From: Paraspadella gotoi
Lineage: Eukaryota > Chaetognatha
Direction: 5' to 3'
Length of the DNA stretch: 64,000 nucleotides
Assembly: GCA_051294375.1 (NCBI GenBank)
Contig: CM119268.1
Coordinates: 368,415-432,414 of the forward strand
Part shown: positions 33,716-43,930 of the stretch, one piece after another
How the letters are laid out: each line of letters opens with the position of its first letter
How positions within the stretch are numbered: the first letter of the stretch is position 1
Notes under the pieces: model-generated
What the model was told of the DNA's origin: nothing
Databases searched by the model: none
Seen by the model: only the letters and a program-made list of their open reading frames with translations
Made by a program: the position numbers and the translations under genes

Positions 33716-34238
33716 GTGAGTTAAAGTGTGGGATGTGTGAGATTGTATAGGATGGAAGTATGGAGTTAATGTGTGGGAAGTGTGGGAAGTTAAAATGTTG
33801 GAAATTTTAGAATGTTGGACTAAAGCTTAAAACTTAGTTCGTTATTTTATCAATAAAACTTTTTTTCAAGATTATAATTAAATATAAATAAATAAAGAAT
33901 AACAATAATACTTAACAATTAACAATACATTCCGCTCATCAGGACTACTAATTAGCCTATATTATAGGCAATCGTGTTTGCATATAAATATTGTAAATTT
34001 TAAACATGAAGCTATATTTTTTATGTTTTTTTTAGTTTTCTTTAATTTTATTTTAATTTTCTTATATTTGTTATTTATTATTTATTATTTATTATTGTAT
34101 ATTGTTTCTGTTCTTTTCTTTTCTTTTCTTTTCTTTTCTTTTCTTTTCTTTTCTTTGCTTTGCTTTTCTTCTCTTCTAATGCATCTTCTGCTTCTTCAGT
34201 TTGATGCAGAATATCGGCCTCCTCGTTACAAAAGGCGG

Positions 34239-34323
<85 letters not shown>

Positions 34324-34424
34324 TAGATAGTCGACCGACTCGCCTCTCTTAACTCCATCTACTTTCGATAAACAAAAGATTCTCACCTTTTTTCGCTATC
34401 ATCGTCTCCTTTCTTTTCTTTATA
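33716..34424. other. AT-rich DNA, (TTTTC)n and (CT)n downstream of the candidate exon
   Basis: Would be intron if the exon is real. GTGTGGGA-type short repeats at 33722-33795, (TTTTC)n at 34109-34160 and (CT)n at 34241-34320. No acceptor followed by an open frame stands out. Confidence 0.7.
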
Positions 34425-34830
34425 TTTTGTATGTCTCCTTCTTTTCCATCTTTTTCTTTTTATTTTGTATGTCTTCTTCTTCCCCATCTTTTTCTTTCTA
34501 TTTTGTATGTTTCCTGCTCCATCTTTTTCTTTCTATTATGTATGTCTCCTTCTTCTCGATCTTTTTCTTTCTATTTTTTATGTCTCCTTTTTCTCCTTCC
34601 TTTTTTTTTCTATTTTGTATGTCTCCTTCTTTCCATCTTTTTCTTTCTATTTTGTATGTCTTCTTCTTTTCCATCTTTTTCTTTTTATTTTGTATGTCTC
34701 CTGCTCCATCTTTTTCTTTCTATTTTGTATGTCTCCTTCTTTTCCATCTTTTTCTTTCTATTTTGTATGTCTCCTTTTTCTCCATCTTTTTCTTTCTATT
34801 TTGTATGTCTCCTTCTTCTCCTTCCTTATT
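34425..34830. repeat. 38-39-bp minisatellite, about ten copies
   Basis: Unit TATTTTGTATGTCTCCTTCT plus TTTCCATCTTTTTCTTTC. Shorter units ending CTGCTCCATC are interspersed. Confidence 0.9.
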
Positions 34831-35245
34831 TTCCCTATTTTCTTTCTAATCTATGTCTTCTTTTTATTCCTTTTATCTCCTTCTTCTTCTTCCTTCCCCT
34901 TTAATTCTCCTACTCTCCTTCTCTCCTTCCCATTTTATTTCTCCTCTCCTGATCGCGAGGTCAAAGAAATCCGGTCAACTTGAGTTCACGTTTTTTCACT
35001 CACCTTCCCGATTTTTTCACAAAGAAAACACTGACTCTGTTTTTGTATTTTATTTTCTATGTTGTTTTATTTGCTCTTTTTGTTTTTTTTTTGTTTTGTT
35101 TGTTTTTTTTTGTCTCATTTTCGTAGCACATTTTAGCTCTGATGACCTTTAAATCCAAGTCAGAATTTGTAAGTCAACTTATTTCTATCTTCTTTCTAAA
35201 TCTTCGTTCGAAACGTGAGAAGATTCCTTTTGGAATTTTCCGTAC

Positions 35246-35425
35246 TTCGTCGTCGTCGTCGTCGTTGTCGTCGTCGTCGTCGTCGTTTTCGTCGTCGTCG
35301 TCGTCGAATTCTGGGCATCGGATTCTATTCATTCGCATCTTTTGTGTTTCTTGTTTCTTCTGACGATGATAACGATGAAAACGAGGACACGACGAGGACG
35401 ACGACGACGACGACGACGATAATAA
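35246..35425. repeat. (CGT)n then (GAC)n trinucleotide arrays in opposite strand sense
   Basis: GTCGTCGTC at 35246-35307 and GACGACGAC at about 35363-35420 are inverted relative to one another, with about 55 bases of unique DNA between. Confidence 0.9.
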
Positions 35426-35696
35426 ACTGATTGAATTCAATCATTCTTGGCCAGTCAGTCAGTCTGTCGGTCATTCACCAATCTGCCCGACTTAAACGAT
35501 TCCTTACTTAAGCCATGTCTTAGCCCCATCCCTTCCCGACCCCTTCTCGACCCCTTCCCCACTAAACCTGCTTCACATGACTTACCCAGTCGCTTATCCC
35601 TCACCAATCAACACGCTTGTCCCCCTCGCTTTAAATCGGAAATTGGGTTTTAGAAGCTCGATTACATTAAGTTTAATGTAAACCCATTAAAACGCG
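35426..35696. other. C-rich unassigned segment
   Basis: Contains CCCTTCCCGACCCCTTCTCG-like short repeats at 35525-35565 and a short palindrome-like CATTAAGTTTAATG at about 35665. No gene recognised. Confidence 0.5.
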
Positions 35697-35740
35697 TCTC
35701 TCTACTCTCTCTTCTCTCTCTACTCTCTATTCTCTCTCTC

Positions 35741-35775
<35 letters not shown>

Positions 35776-35894
35776 GTGTTTTCGTTAGTTGCCAGCTGAA
35801 CTTCAATTAACCAAACGATTCGAAGAAAATGCGATCCCAATATTTTTTTTTATTTCGGAACGGGCGAGAAAAAAAAAAACAAAAAAGAGAGAGA

Positions 35895-35960
<66 letters not shown>

Positions 35961-36140
35961 AGAGAGAGAGAGAGAGAACGTGAAAGCGAGAGCGAGAGGA
36001 GGGGGCAACGATCCAAAAATACAAAAACAAAAGAATGAATGACGTGAAAAAAACGCAATAGATAAGAAAGAGAGAGGAGAAAGAGAGAGAGGAGAAGAGG
36101 AGAGAGAGAGAGAGAGAAGGAGAGAGAGAGAGAGAGAGAA
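35697..36140. repeat. (CT)n followed by (GA)n arrays
   Basis: CT-rich at 35697-35775 and GA-rich at 35886-36140 with a short unique spacer, so the pair forms a loose inverted repeat. Confidence 0.9.
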
Positions 36141-36574
36141 TGCCCCCAGGGTACTGTAATTTTGTTAAATTAGGCTTCTTTTTACACGATTAACTAAGCG
36201 CAACAAATATTATTTCAATTTCAGAGATCGAATAACGAGAGCGAGAGAGAGAGAAAGATATATATATCACATTATAACGCGCGAACATTCATGATTAAAC
36301 TTTATTTTGTCGTTTTTGCTCGACTTTATTCTACGTCGTTCCATGTCATTTCATGTCATTCCATGTCGTTCTCCGGCCAGATCTAATATCACGCTTCCAT
36401 GCCATGTGCATTGTGCAAAGCACTTTCCACATTGTGCATTTATATATGTCCTTAAAATAGTAGTAGTCACTGACGTCGCTTTTACTCTCTTCACAACATC
36501 AATTTTCCTTTAAGTTAAGTTCCCGTCTTTTCATGTTTCAATTAAACGCCTAAACAAGATAAGGAAATAAAAAA
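36141..36574. other. Non-repetitive spacer, no gene
   Basis: Includes a short repeat of CATGTCATTCCATGTCGTT type (36338-36372) and a (TA)n patch near 36259. Confidence 0.6.
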
Positions 36575-36690
36575 AAGAAAAGAAAAGAAAAGAAAAGAAA
36601 AGAAAAGAAAGAAAAGAAAAGAAAAGAAAAGAAAAGAAAAGAAAAGAAAAGAAAAGAAAAGAAAAGAAAAGAAAAAAAGAAAGAAAAAGA
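36575..36690. repeat. (GAAAA)n pentanucleotide array
   Basis: About 20 GAAAA units, with one 4-base unit near 36607. Confidence 0.95.
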
Positions 36691-36787
36691 GTCTGTCGTT
36701 CCCGAAGGTTAAAGCTTCTTTCCCTATCATTGACCCTCTCTCTCTCCCCCTCTATCTCTTTCTCTCTCTCTCTCTTTCTCTCTCTCT

Positions 36788-36812
36788 NNNNNNNNNNNNN
36801 NNNNNNNNNNNN
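36788..36812. other. 25-N gap at the junction of the tandem duplication
   Basis: Follows directly on (CT)n of copy 1 and precedes the first base of copy 2. Confidence 0.95.
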
Positions 36813-36890
36813 AGAATTCATTAATGAGAACTTCTTGGTGAAAACGAATGAAAACCCCAGTTATCTCTCTCTCCTCTCCTCTCTCCTCTC

Positions 36891-36923
<33 letters not shown>

Positions 36924-36950
36924 ACCCAGTTACACTGGAAAATCCGGAAG

Positions 36951-37036
36951 GGATAGTGGTAGATTCGAACCACGCCTCCGAGAGACTGAACAGACAGATC
37001 CATGATTCTGAAGCTTTTAGATAAGTCGATTTTCCC
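36951..37036 (-). pseudogene. Second tRNA-Leu-like sequence
   Basis: Copy of 32294-32382 with further losses (GGTAGATTCGAACCACGCCT has lost two bases in the T arm relative to copy 1). Confidence 0.5.
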
Positions 37037-37822
37037 TTCGGTTTGTTGGAAAATATTTTAACGAGCGTCAGGAATTTAAAGTTATAAAAGTGGCGCATTT
37101 TGCACGATGAGTGTTAATGATATTTTCTGTTATTCTACTTTCTTAAAGTAGACACTTATTACTTTTTCTCGTCTTTTTATTCGACCTTTTCATGATTACA
37201 TTCCTTTTTATCTTGTTGATCTCGTGACGTAAATGGTCCAACGGAAAACACGACGAGGACGATAAAGAACGCGACAGTTAAAGACACCGACGACGATGAC
37301 AACGACAAAAACGACGACGACGAAGGCAATAATAACAACGAGGATGACGACAACGAAGACAATAACAACAACGAAGATGACACGACGACAAATGACAACG
37401 ACGACGACAACGACAACAAGACGACGGACGAACGACAAATAACCAGACCAACGAAGACAATTGACGACGATTGAAAACGACGACTATGACAACAACAACA
37501 GAGACGTCGACGAAAATAAATTGTTCCCACTCCCGGTAGCAAAAACTTTGCACGTAGTCAGTAGTCATAAGCACCTAAATTATAACTATAAATACTCATT
37601 TTCTTATTTTTAGGGAAAAAAAGGAATTTCCCGAACCTGAATAATATTGCATCAAGAGCCGCATGAACTGTTCGCAACAACGACTGCATTGCGTCCGGCA
37701 TCTTTTGTTACGCATGTCTCGCCTTTTTTCCTTCGATTTTTTGCTCGCATCTCGTGAGTTCAGTCTTTCGCGCAACTTCTCTCCGCCGCTCGCTAGACGT
37801 CGCCTCGAAAAAAAATTGGAAG

Positions 37823-38395
37823 ATGGCGTCTAATTCGTCTTTCCGTTCGAAAACGCGACGCCATCGACCGCGGCGTCATTCGTCGCCGCTTACTGGTACG
37901 ACGCGACGACGCCATAACGCGACGAGCCATCTCGCGGACGCCTCCTTTCATCAAAAGAACGCCATCGTCCCTCTTCCTCCTCCTCCTCTTCCTCCTCCTA
38001 TTCTCTGGCAGCCGTATCTCTTCCTCTTTCGGCGGACTAGACGCGGCGCCTCCAATACCGGAATGTGCGTGTGCGGTGCCGCAAGTGGGGCGTGGCGGCG
38101 CCTGAAATTAAACTGAGGCGGCCTGCGGGCAGAGGAAAAGTGGCGCCAGCGTCGAATATTCGCGGCTGCCAATGAGAAAGAAAGTTTTGTGTTCTTCTCA
38201 TCGGATCGGGCGGCGGCGCGGATCGATGGACGGAAGCGAGGCTGAGCCGAGAATGATTAACAGTGGGTCGTCGGCAGCGATTGACGCGACGGGACGAGAC
38301 CGAAGATGTCGCCGACGACGAGTACAGCGACGAACGACGAAGTCGAGCAGACGATTTTAGGCGAAAACTTGAAGCGAAGAACGAGAAAAGTTATG
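37823..38395 (+). pseudogene. Frameshifted copy of the candidate exon
   Basis: Starts with the same AAGATGGCGTCTAATTCG but carries many single-base indels. The frame from this ATG leaves the 33166 protein sequence after a few residues and is rebuilt only in patches. The donor region reads TTATGTGATAAGTG instead of TTATGGGTGAGTTAAAGTG. Most likely sequencing error in a gap patch, otherwise a pseudogene. Confidence 0.6.
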
Positions 38396-38778
38396 TGATA
38401 AGTGTGGGATGTGTGAGATTGTATGGGATGGAAGTATGAGTTAATGTGTGGGGAAGTGTGGGAATTAAAAATGTTGGAAAATTTTAGAATGGACTAAAGC
38501 TTAAAACTTAGTCGTTATTTAATCAATAAAACTTTTTTCAAGATTATATTAAATATAAATAAAAAAGAATAACAATATACTTAAACAGATTAACAATACA
38601 TTACCGCCTCATCAGGACTACTAATTAGCCTATATTATAGCAATCGTGGTTTGCATATAAATATTGTAAATTTTAAACATGAAGCTATTATTTTATGTTT
38701 TTTTTATTTTCTTTAATTTTTTAATTTTCTATATTGTTTATTTATTATTTATTATTTATTATTGTATATTGTTTCTGT

Positions 38779-38944
38779 TCTTTTCTTTTCTTTTCTTTTC
38801 TTTCTTTTCTTTCTTTTCTTTCTTTCTTTCTTTTCTTTCTTTTCTTTCTTTCTTTTCTTTGCTTTGATTTTCTTCTCTTCTAATGCATCTTCGCTTCTTC
38901 AGTTGTGCAGGATATCCGGCCTCCCTCGTTTACAAAAGGCGGAG

Positions 38945-38986
<42 letters not shown>

Positions 38987-39015
38987 GCTCTCTCTCTCTC
39001 TCTCTCTCCTCTTCT
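38779..39015. repeat. (TTTTC/TTTC)n and (CT)n arrays (second copy)
   Basis: Counterparts of 34109-34160 and 34241-34320; the pentamer has been partly shortened to TTTC. Confidence 0.9.
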
Positions 39016-39114
39016 CTTGTTTAGATAGTCGAACGACTCGCCTCTCTTAACTCCATCTACTTTCGATAAACAAAGATTCTCACCTTTTTTTCGCTATCAT
39101 TCGTCTCCTTTCTT

Positions 39115-39535
39115 TCTTTATTTTGTTGATGTCTCCTTCTTCCATCTTTTTCTTTTTATTTTGTATGTCTTTCTTCTTCCCCATCTTTTTCTTTTATTTT
39201 GTATGTTTCCTGCCTCCATCTTTTTCTTTCTATTATGTATGTCTCCTTCTTCTCGAATCTTTTTCTTCTATTTTTTATGTTCTCCTTTTTTCTCCTTCCT
39301 TTTTTTTTCTTATTTTGTTATGTCTCCTTCTTTCCATCTTTTTCTTTCTATTTTGTATGTCTTCTTCTTTTCCATCTTTTTTCTTTTTATTTTGTATGTC
39401 TCCTGCTCCATCTTTTTCTTTCTCTTTTTGTTATGTCTCCTTATTTTCCCAATCTTTTTCTTTCTATTTTGTTATGTCTCCTTTTTCTCATTCTTTTTAT
39501 TTCTATTTTGTTATGTCTCCTTCTTCTCCTTCCTT
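39115..39535. repeat. 38-39-bp minisatellite (second copy)
   Basis: Counterpart of 34425-34830 with extra T residues in the homopolymer runs. Confidence 0.9.
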
Positions 39536-39964
39536 ATTTTCCTTTTTCTTTTCTAATCTATGTCTTCTTTTTTTCCTTTTTATCTCCTTCTTCTTTCCTT
39601 CCCTTTAATACTCCTTACTCTCCTTCTCTCCTTCCCATTTTATTCCCTCTCCTGAGTCGCGAGTCAAAGAAATCCGGTCAACTTGAGTTTCTACGTTTTT
39701 TCACTCACCTTCCCGATTTTTTCACAAAGAAAACACTGACTCTGTTTTTGTATTTTATTTTTCTATGTTGTTTATTGCTCTTTTTGTTTGTTTTTTTTTT
39801 GTTATTTTTGTTTTTTTTTTGTCTCATTTTCGATAGCACATTTTAGCTCTGATGACCTTTAAATCCCAAGTTCAGGAATTCTGTAAGTCAACTTATTTTA
39901 TCTTCTTTCTAAAGTTCTTCGTTCGAAACGATGAGAAGATTCCTTTTAGAAATTTTCCGTACTT

Positions 39965-39966
39965 CG

Positions 39967-39997
<31 letters not shown>

Positions 39998-40140
39998 GCG
40001 TCGTCTCGTTTTCGTCGGCGTCGTCGTCGAATCTGGGCATTCGATTCTTATTCATTCGCTATCTTTTGTGTTCTTGTTTCTTTGACGATGATAACGATGA
40101 AATACGAGACACGACCGAGGACGACGCGACGACGACGATT
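39965..40140. repeat. (CGT)n / (GAC)n arrays (second copy)
   Basis: Counterpart of 35246-35425. Confidence 0.85.
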
Positions 40141-40424
40141 ATTAAACTGATGAATTTCAATCATTCCTTGGGCCAGTCAGTCAGGTCTGTCGGTCATTCA
40201 CAATCTGCCCCGACTTGAAACCGATTCCTTACTTAAGCCATGTCTTAAGCCCCATCCCTTTCCCGACCCCTTCCTCGGACCCCTTCCCCACTAACTGCTT
40301 CACATACTTACCAGTCGGCTTACCCTCACCCAATCAACACGCTTGTCCCCCTCGCTTTAAATCGGAAATGGTTTTAGAAGCTCGATTACATTAAGTTTAA
40401 TGTAAACCCATTAAACGCGTCTCA

Positions 40425-40436
40425 TCTCTCTCTCTT

Positions 40437-40498
<62 letters not shown>

Positions 40499-40610
40499 GT
40501 GTTTCGTTAGTTGCCAGCTGAACTTCAATTAACCAACGATTCGAGAGAAAATGGATCCCAATATTTTTTTTATTTCGGACGCGAGAAAAAAAAAAAACAA
40601 AAAAGAGAGA

Positions 40611-40676
<66 letters not shown>

Positions 40677-40857
40677 AGAGAGAGAGAGAGAGAACGTGAA
40701 AGCGAGAGCGAGAGGAGGGGGCAACGATCCAAAAATACAAAAACAAAAGAATGAATGACGTGAAAAAAACGCAATAGATAAGAAAGAGAGAGGAGAAAGA
40801 GAGAGAGGAGAAGAGGAGAGAGAGAGAGAGAGAAGGAGAGAGAGAGAGAGAGAGAAT
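40425..40857. repeat. (CT)n / (GA)n arrays (second copy)
   Basis: Counterpart of 35697-36140. The GA part at 40605-40857 is almost identical in length and order to 35886-36141. Confidence 0.9.
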
Positions 40858-41295
40858 GCCCATCCAGGTACCTGTAATTTTTTTAAATTAGGGCTTCTTT
40901 TTTACACGATTAACTAAGCGCCCAACAAATATTATTTCAATTTCAGAGATCGAATACGAGAGCGAGAGGAGGAGAGAAAGATATATATATCACATTATAA
41001 CGGCTGCGAACATTCATGATTAAACTTTATTTTGTCGTTTTTGCTCGACTTTATTCTACGTCGTTCCATGTCATTCATGTCATTCCATGTCGTCTCCGGC
41101 CAGATCTTAATATCACGCTTCCATGCCATGTTCATTGTGCAAAGCACTTTCCACATTGTGCATTTATATATGTCCTTAAATATAGTAGTCACTGACGTCG
41201 CGCTTTTACTCTCTTCACAACATCAATTTCTTTAAGTAAGTTCCCGTCTTTCATTTTCAATTAAACGCCTAAACAAGTAAGGAAATAAAAAAAAG

Positions 41296-41435
41296 AAAAG
41301 AAAAGAAAAGAAAAAGAAAAGAAAAGAAAAAGAAAGAAAGAAAAAAAAAAGACCGAACTAAAAAAGAAAAAGAAAAGAAAAAAGAAAAGGAAAAGAAAGA
41401 AAAGAAAGAAAAGAAGAAAAAAAGAAAGAAAAAAG
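41296..41435. repeat. (GAAAA)n array (second copy, irregular)
   Basis: Counterpart of 36575-36690 with many units changed in length. Confidence 0.9.
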
Positions 41436-41479
41436 AGTCTGTCGTTCCCGAAGGTTAAAGCTTCTTCCTATCATGACCC

Positions 41480-41525
41480 TCTCCTCCTCCCCCTCTATCT
41501 CTTCTCTGCTCTCTCTCTTTCCTCT

Positions 41526-41571
<46 letters not shown>

Positions 41572-41860
41572 CTCTCGCTCTCTCCTCCTCTCTCTCTCTC
41601 TCCTCTCTCTCTCTTCTCTAATCTCGTTCTCTATGTGTTGTGTTGACCACTTGTTTTTTCTTCCTCATTGATTTTCTGTTTTTTTCTCATCTCAGTTTTT
41701 TTCTTCTTCTTTTTCTTTCCTTTTATCTTTTTTTTCTTTTTTTTTCTACGCCTCTTTTCTTTCCACTTTTCTTTTTCTTTTTTACTTCCTCTTTTTATTC
41801 TTTTTTTCCCTCTTTTCATTATTTCCTTCCCTCCTTTTATTTTCTCCTTTCCTCATTTTA
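41480..41860. repeat. (CT)n array then T/C low-complexity DNA
   Basis: (CT)n to about 41630 followed by TTTTTCTTC-type DNA to 41860. No gene seen. Confidence 0.85.
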
Positions 41861-41924
41861 GGAAAAACAGTTTTAATGGCGAAAAACAACAAATTATTTA
41901 GTATTATTTAGTATTATTTAGTAT

Positions 41925-41970
41925 TACATCGGACATGTTTCGACTCTTGATTTTGCAAGTCTTCATCAGC
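41925..41970 (-). ncRNA. Hammerhead ribozyme, intact core
   Basis: On the minus strand: CTGATGA, stem II built from GACTTG and CAAGAGTC around AAAAT, GAA then stem III ACAT-GTCCG-ATGT, then the cleavage-site A. All core positions of the CUGANGA...GAAA hammerhead consensus are present. Stem I is not evident by eye. The family (Penelope-like element or retrozyme) is inferred from the short stem III. Confidence 0.65.
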
Positions 41971-41983
41971 GAGTCTTCATCAG

Positions 41984-42029
41984 CTGATTTAAGACTCGCA
42001 AAAACAAGAGTTAAAACATGTCCGATGTA
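41984..42029 (+). pseudogene. Degenerate hammerhead in the opposite arm
   Basis: CTGATTTAAGACTCGCAAAA then ACAAGAGTTAAAACATGTCC GATGTA. The arm keeps stem III (ACAT/ATGT), but the core reads CTGATTT in place of CTGATGA and TAAA in place of GAAA, so it should not cleave. Confidence 0.6.
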
Positions 42030-42109
42030 CCAATACTAAATAATTAGTTGTTTTTTGCCATTAAAACTCTTTTTCCTTAAATTCAAATTACACAACAAAA
42101 AATAAGAGA

Positions 42110-42445
42110 TTTACACAATGTCCTTTCCTCATTTTATGCTTTCCTTTATTTTTTTCTACATTTTTTATTTCCTTTTTCCTCCTTTTTTCTTTCCTTTCCT
42201 CCTTTTATTATTTTCTTTTATCCTTTTATTATTTTTTTCCTCCTTTTTTTACTTTCCTCCTTTTATTGTTTCTTTCCTCTTTTTATACTCTCTTTTCCTC
42301 CTTTTATTATTTCCTTTCCTCTTTATATTCGTGCCTTTCTTCTTTTTTTTTCTTTCCTTTTCTCCTTTTATTCTTTCTTTTTCTTTCATACGCGTTTATG
42401 ACAGTCAGTACTTTTTTTTGTTTTCTTTCTTTCTTTCTTTCTTTA
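42110..42445. repeat. TTTCCTCCTTTTATTA-type low-complexity minisatellite
   Basis: CCTCCTTTTATTATTT recurs with a period of about 20-30 bases, ending in (TTTC)n at 42422-42443. Confidence 0.8.
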
Positions 42446-42564
42446 ATGCGTTGATACGTCTGTTAATGAATGGATTCTTACTTGATCAATCGTTTATTAG
42501 CAAATGATATTAATATTTGTAATAATGTTCAGGGATGTAACTTTTCCTCCTAAATTCGTTTTTA

Positions 42565-42567
<3 letters not shown>

Positions 42568-42617
<50 letters not shown>

Positions 42618-42650
42618 GAGCGACTAAGAGAGCGACAGAGAGAGAAACAT
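42568..42650. repeat. (GA)n array
   Basis: Pure and near-pure GAGA DNA. Confidence 0.95.
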
Positions 42651-42759
42651 TCCATTCCACAAACCCATGACGCCATTTTGCTTTTCCCGAATTGTTTTTC
42701 CATTTATTTCTTATCGTCCCTGGAAAAAAACTCATTTGAAGGTCATCGCAATTTTGCTT

Positions 42760-43110
42760 CTCTTTCGTCTTTTCTTTTTTCTCTCTTTTTATACCTCTCT
42801 TTTTGATCTGTTAAGGTTTCCTCTCTTTCCTATTAATATTTTTTCTTTTCCTCATTTTATCTTTCTTATTTCCTTCTTCTTCTTGCTCAACTTTCCTTCT
42901 TTCCTTCTTCCCTCCTTTCTCCTCCCTCTCTCTCCCTCTCTCTCTTCCCCTTTCCTCCTCCCCTCCTCTCTCCCCCTTCCCTCACTCCCTCTCTCTCTCT
43001 TTTCCTCTCTCTCTCCCCCTTTCTTCCTCCCCTCCTCTATCTCTTCCCTCTTTCCCTCTCTCTCCTCCATCTCTCTCTCTCTCTCCCTCTCTCTCCCTCT
43101 TTCTCCTCCC
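42760..43110. repeat. C/T-rich low-complexity tract
   Basis: CCTCC/CTCTCT/TTTCTTCC mixtures. The long Ser-Leu-Pro frame is not a gene. Confidence 0.9.
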
Positions 43111-43284
43111 ACTCTTCTTCTAAACCCGTGGATCGATTTTTTTTCTTTTGTCAAACGAAATGTTTACGACCATTTGTGTCCCCTTGACAGGGACTCTCGG
43201 CTGTCATTGTCATTGGCGGGGAACGGTGTCACTGTCAGTCTGTCAGTTGCGGTTGTCAGCAGATGATCGCGGCAGTCATCTGTC

Positions 43285-43345
43285 AGCTTGGTCTGTCTGT
43301 CTGTCTGTCTTACTTCCTGTTTGTCTGTCTGTCTGTCTGTCTGCT
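43285..43345. repeat. (GTCT)n short array
   Basis: TGTCTGTCTGTCTG runs at 43289-43310 and 43322-43343. Confidence 0.9.
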
Positions 43346-43424
43346 TGGTAAATAAGAGCTCCCATATTTATGACAATATCAGTTTAGTTAGAAATTATTA
43401 ACTATTCCTATTTAAAGTTGATCC

Positions 43425-43645
43425 TTTTCTTTGAAATATTATACCACTTCATTGATAGGGAAGCCGGGAACTCTGGGAGTGATTAAACGAGACTGTGAGA
43501 GAGTCTTGATTGAAATCTTAGAGGGACCTGCTATGTCATTAACTTGTATGAGTGATGGAGGCCTTAAACCACCAAAGCCTCTCCAAAGTCAGGGGCAAGA
43601 TAGCATATTTATTAAAGTAATGGATAATTTTTAAAATGGTTGTCT
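43425..43645 (+). repeat. Family R, well-preserved copy
   Basis: GGGAAGCCGGGAACTCTGGG, AGTGATGGAGGCCTTAAACC and AAAGTCAGGGGCAAGATAGC, as in the copy at 25565. It leaves a 67-residue frame from 43431, of which 61 residues align with the other copy. The 3' end (TTATTAAAGTAATGGATAAT) aligns with the ends of the copies at 25565 and 20425. Confidence 0.75.
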
Positions 43646-43689
43646 GGTGGTCCTATCACCACATATGGATTAAAGCTGTTTCTACCGCA

Positions 43690-43930
43690 GCGCCTCAGTG
43701 GCTCAGTGGTCTAATGCACCATCCCAATGTGCGTCCCTGGTTCGAGCCCTGAGGTTGTCATGTAGAAAGTGGGTTGGACCGGGTAACCCGCCTGTAGGCA
43801 AGGGCCTACTGTCAGATCCAAAGCTCTGGACTACATGAACATGCTGTCTCGCTGTCGCCACGAGGTTACACCGCTGCAGGTGTGGCGCCCAGTAAAACCA
43901 GCCTCTTCAGTTGTACCAATTTCCTTTGTA
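43690..43930 (+). mobile_element. tRNA-derived SINE
   Basis: A tRNA-like head starts at about 43692. It has an A box (TGGCTCAGTGG, 43699-43709), a B box (GGTTCGAGCCC, 43739-43749), and acceptor strands CCTCAG and CTGAGG that still pair. The head is shortened to about 63 bases. The body carries small stems such as GGGTTGGACCGGGTAACCC and GTAGGCAAGGGCCTAC and ends near 43930 without a clear poly(A) tail. SINEs are transcribed by RNA polymerase III and moved by a partner LINE, which is not in this window. Confidence 0.8.

Larger units (their letters stand above)
32171..36787 (+). repeat. First copy of a 4.6-kb tandem duplication
   Basis: From ACTCATTAATGAGAACTTCT to the CT-rich tract ending at 36787, the same order of parts is repeated at 36813-41560 (tRNA-Leu-like sequence, AAC/GAC array, candidate exon, minisatellite, CGT array, GA arrays, GAAAA array). 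This copy is cleaner: the candidate exon has one open frame here and a broken one in the other copy. Confidence 0.9.
36813..41560 (+). repeat. Second, indel-rich copy of the 4.6-kb segment
   Basis: Matches 32171-36787 block for block but with frequent single-base insertions and deletions, including in parts where no slippage is expected. It then runs on through (CT)n (41480-41630), which copy 1 lacks. The pattern fits a long read that spanned the whole contig and the (CT)n gap and was inserted without merging. A real tandem duplication is the alternative. Confidence 0.85.
41861..42078. mobile_element. Palindrome of two inverted hammerhead-bearing units
   Basis: GGAAAAACAGTTTTAATGGC ... AATTATTTAGTATT on the left mirrors AATACTAAATAATTAGTTGT ... 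GCCATTAAAACTC on the right, with arms of about 100 bases. Each arm ends inward in a hammerhead-like motif. Penelope-like elements often have pLTR copies in inverted orientation, which would give this layout. An extra GACTCGCTGATGAAGA-type duplication lies at the centre (about 41963-41987). Confidence 0.7.
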
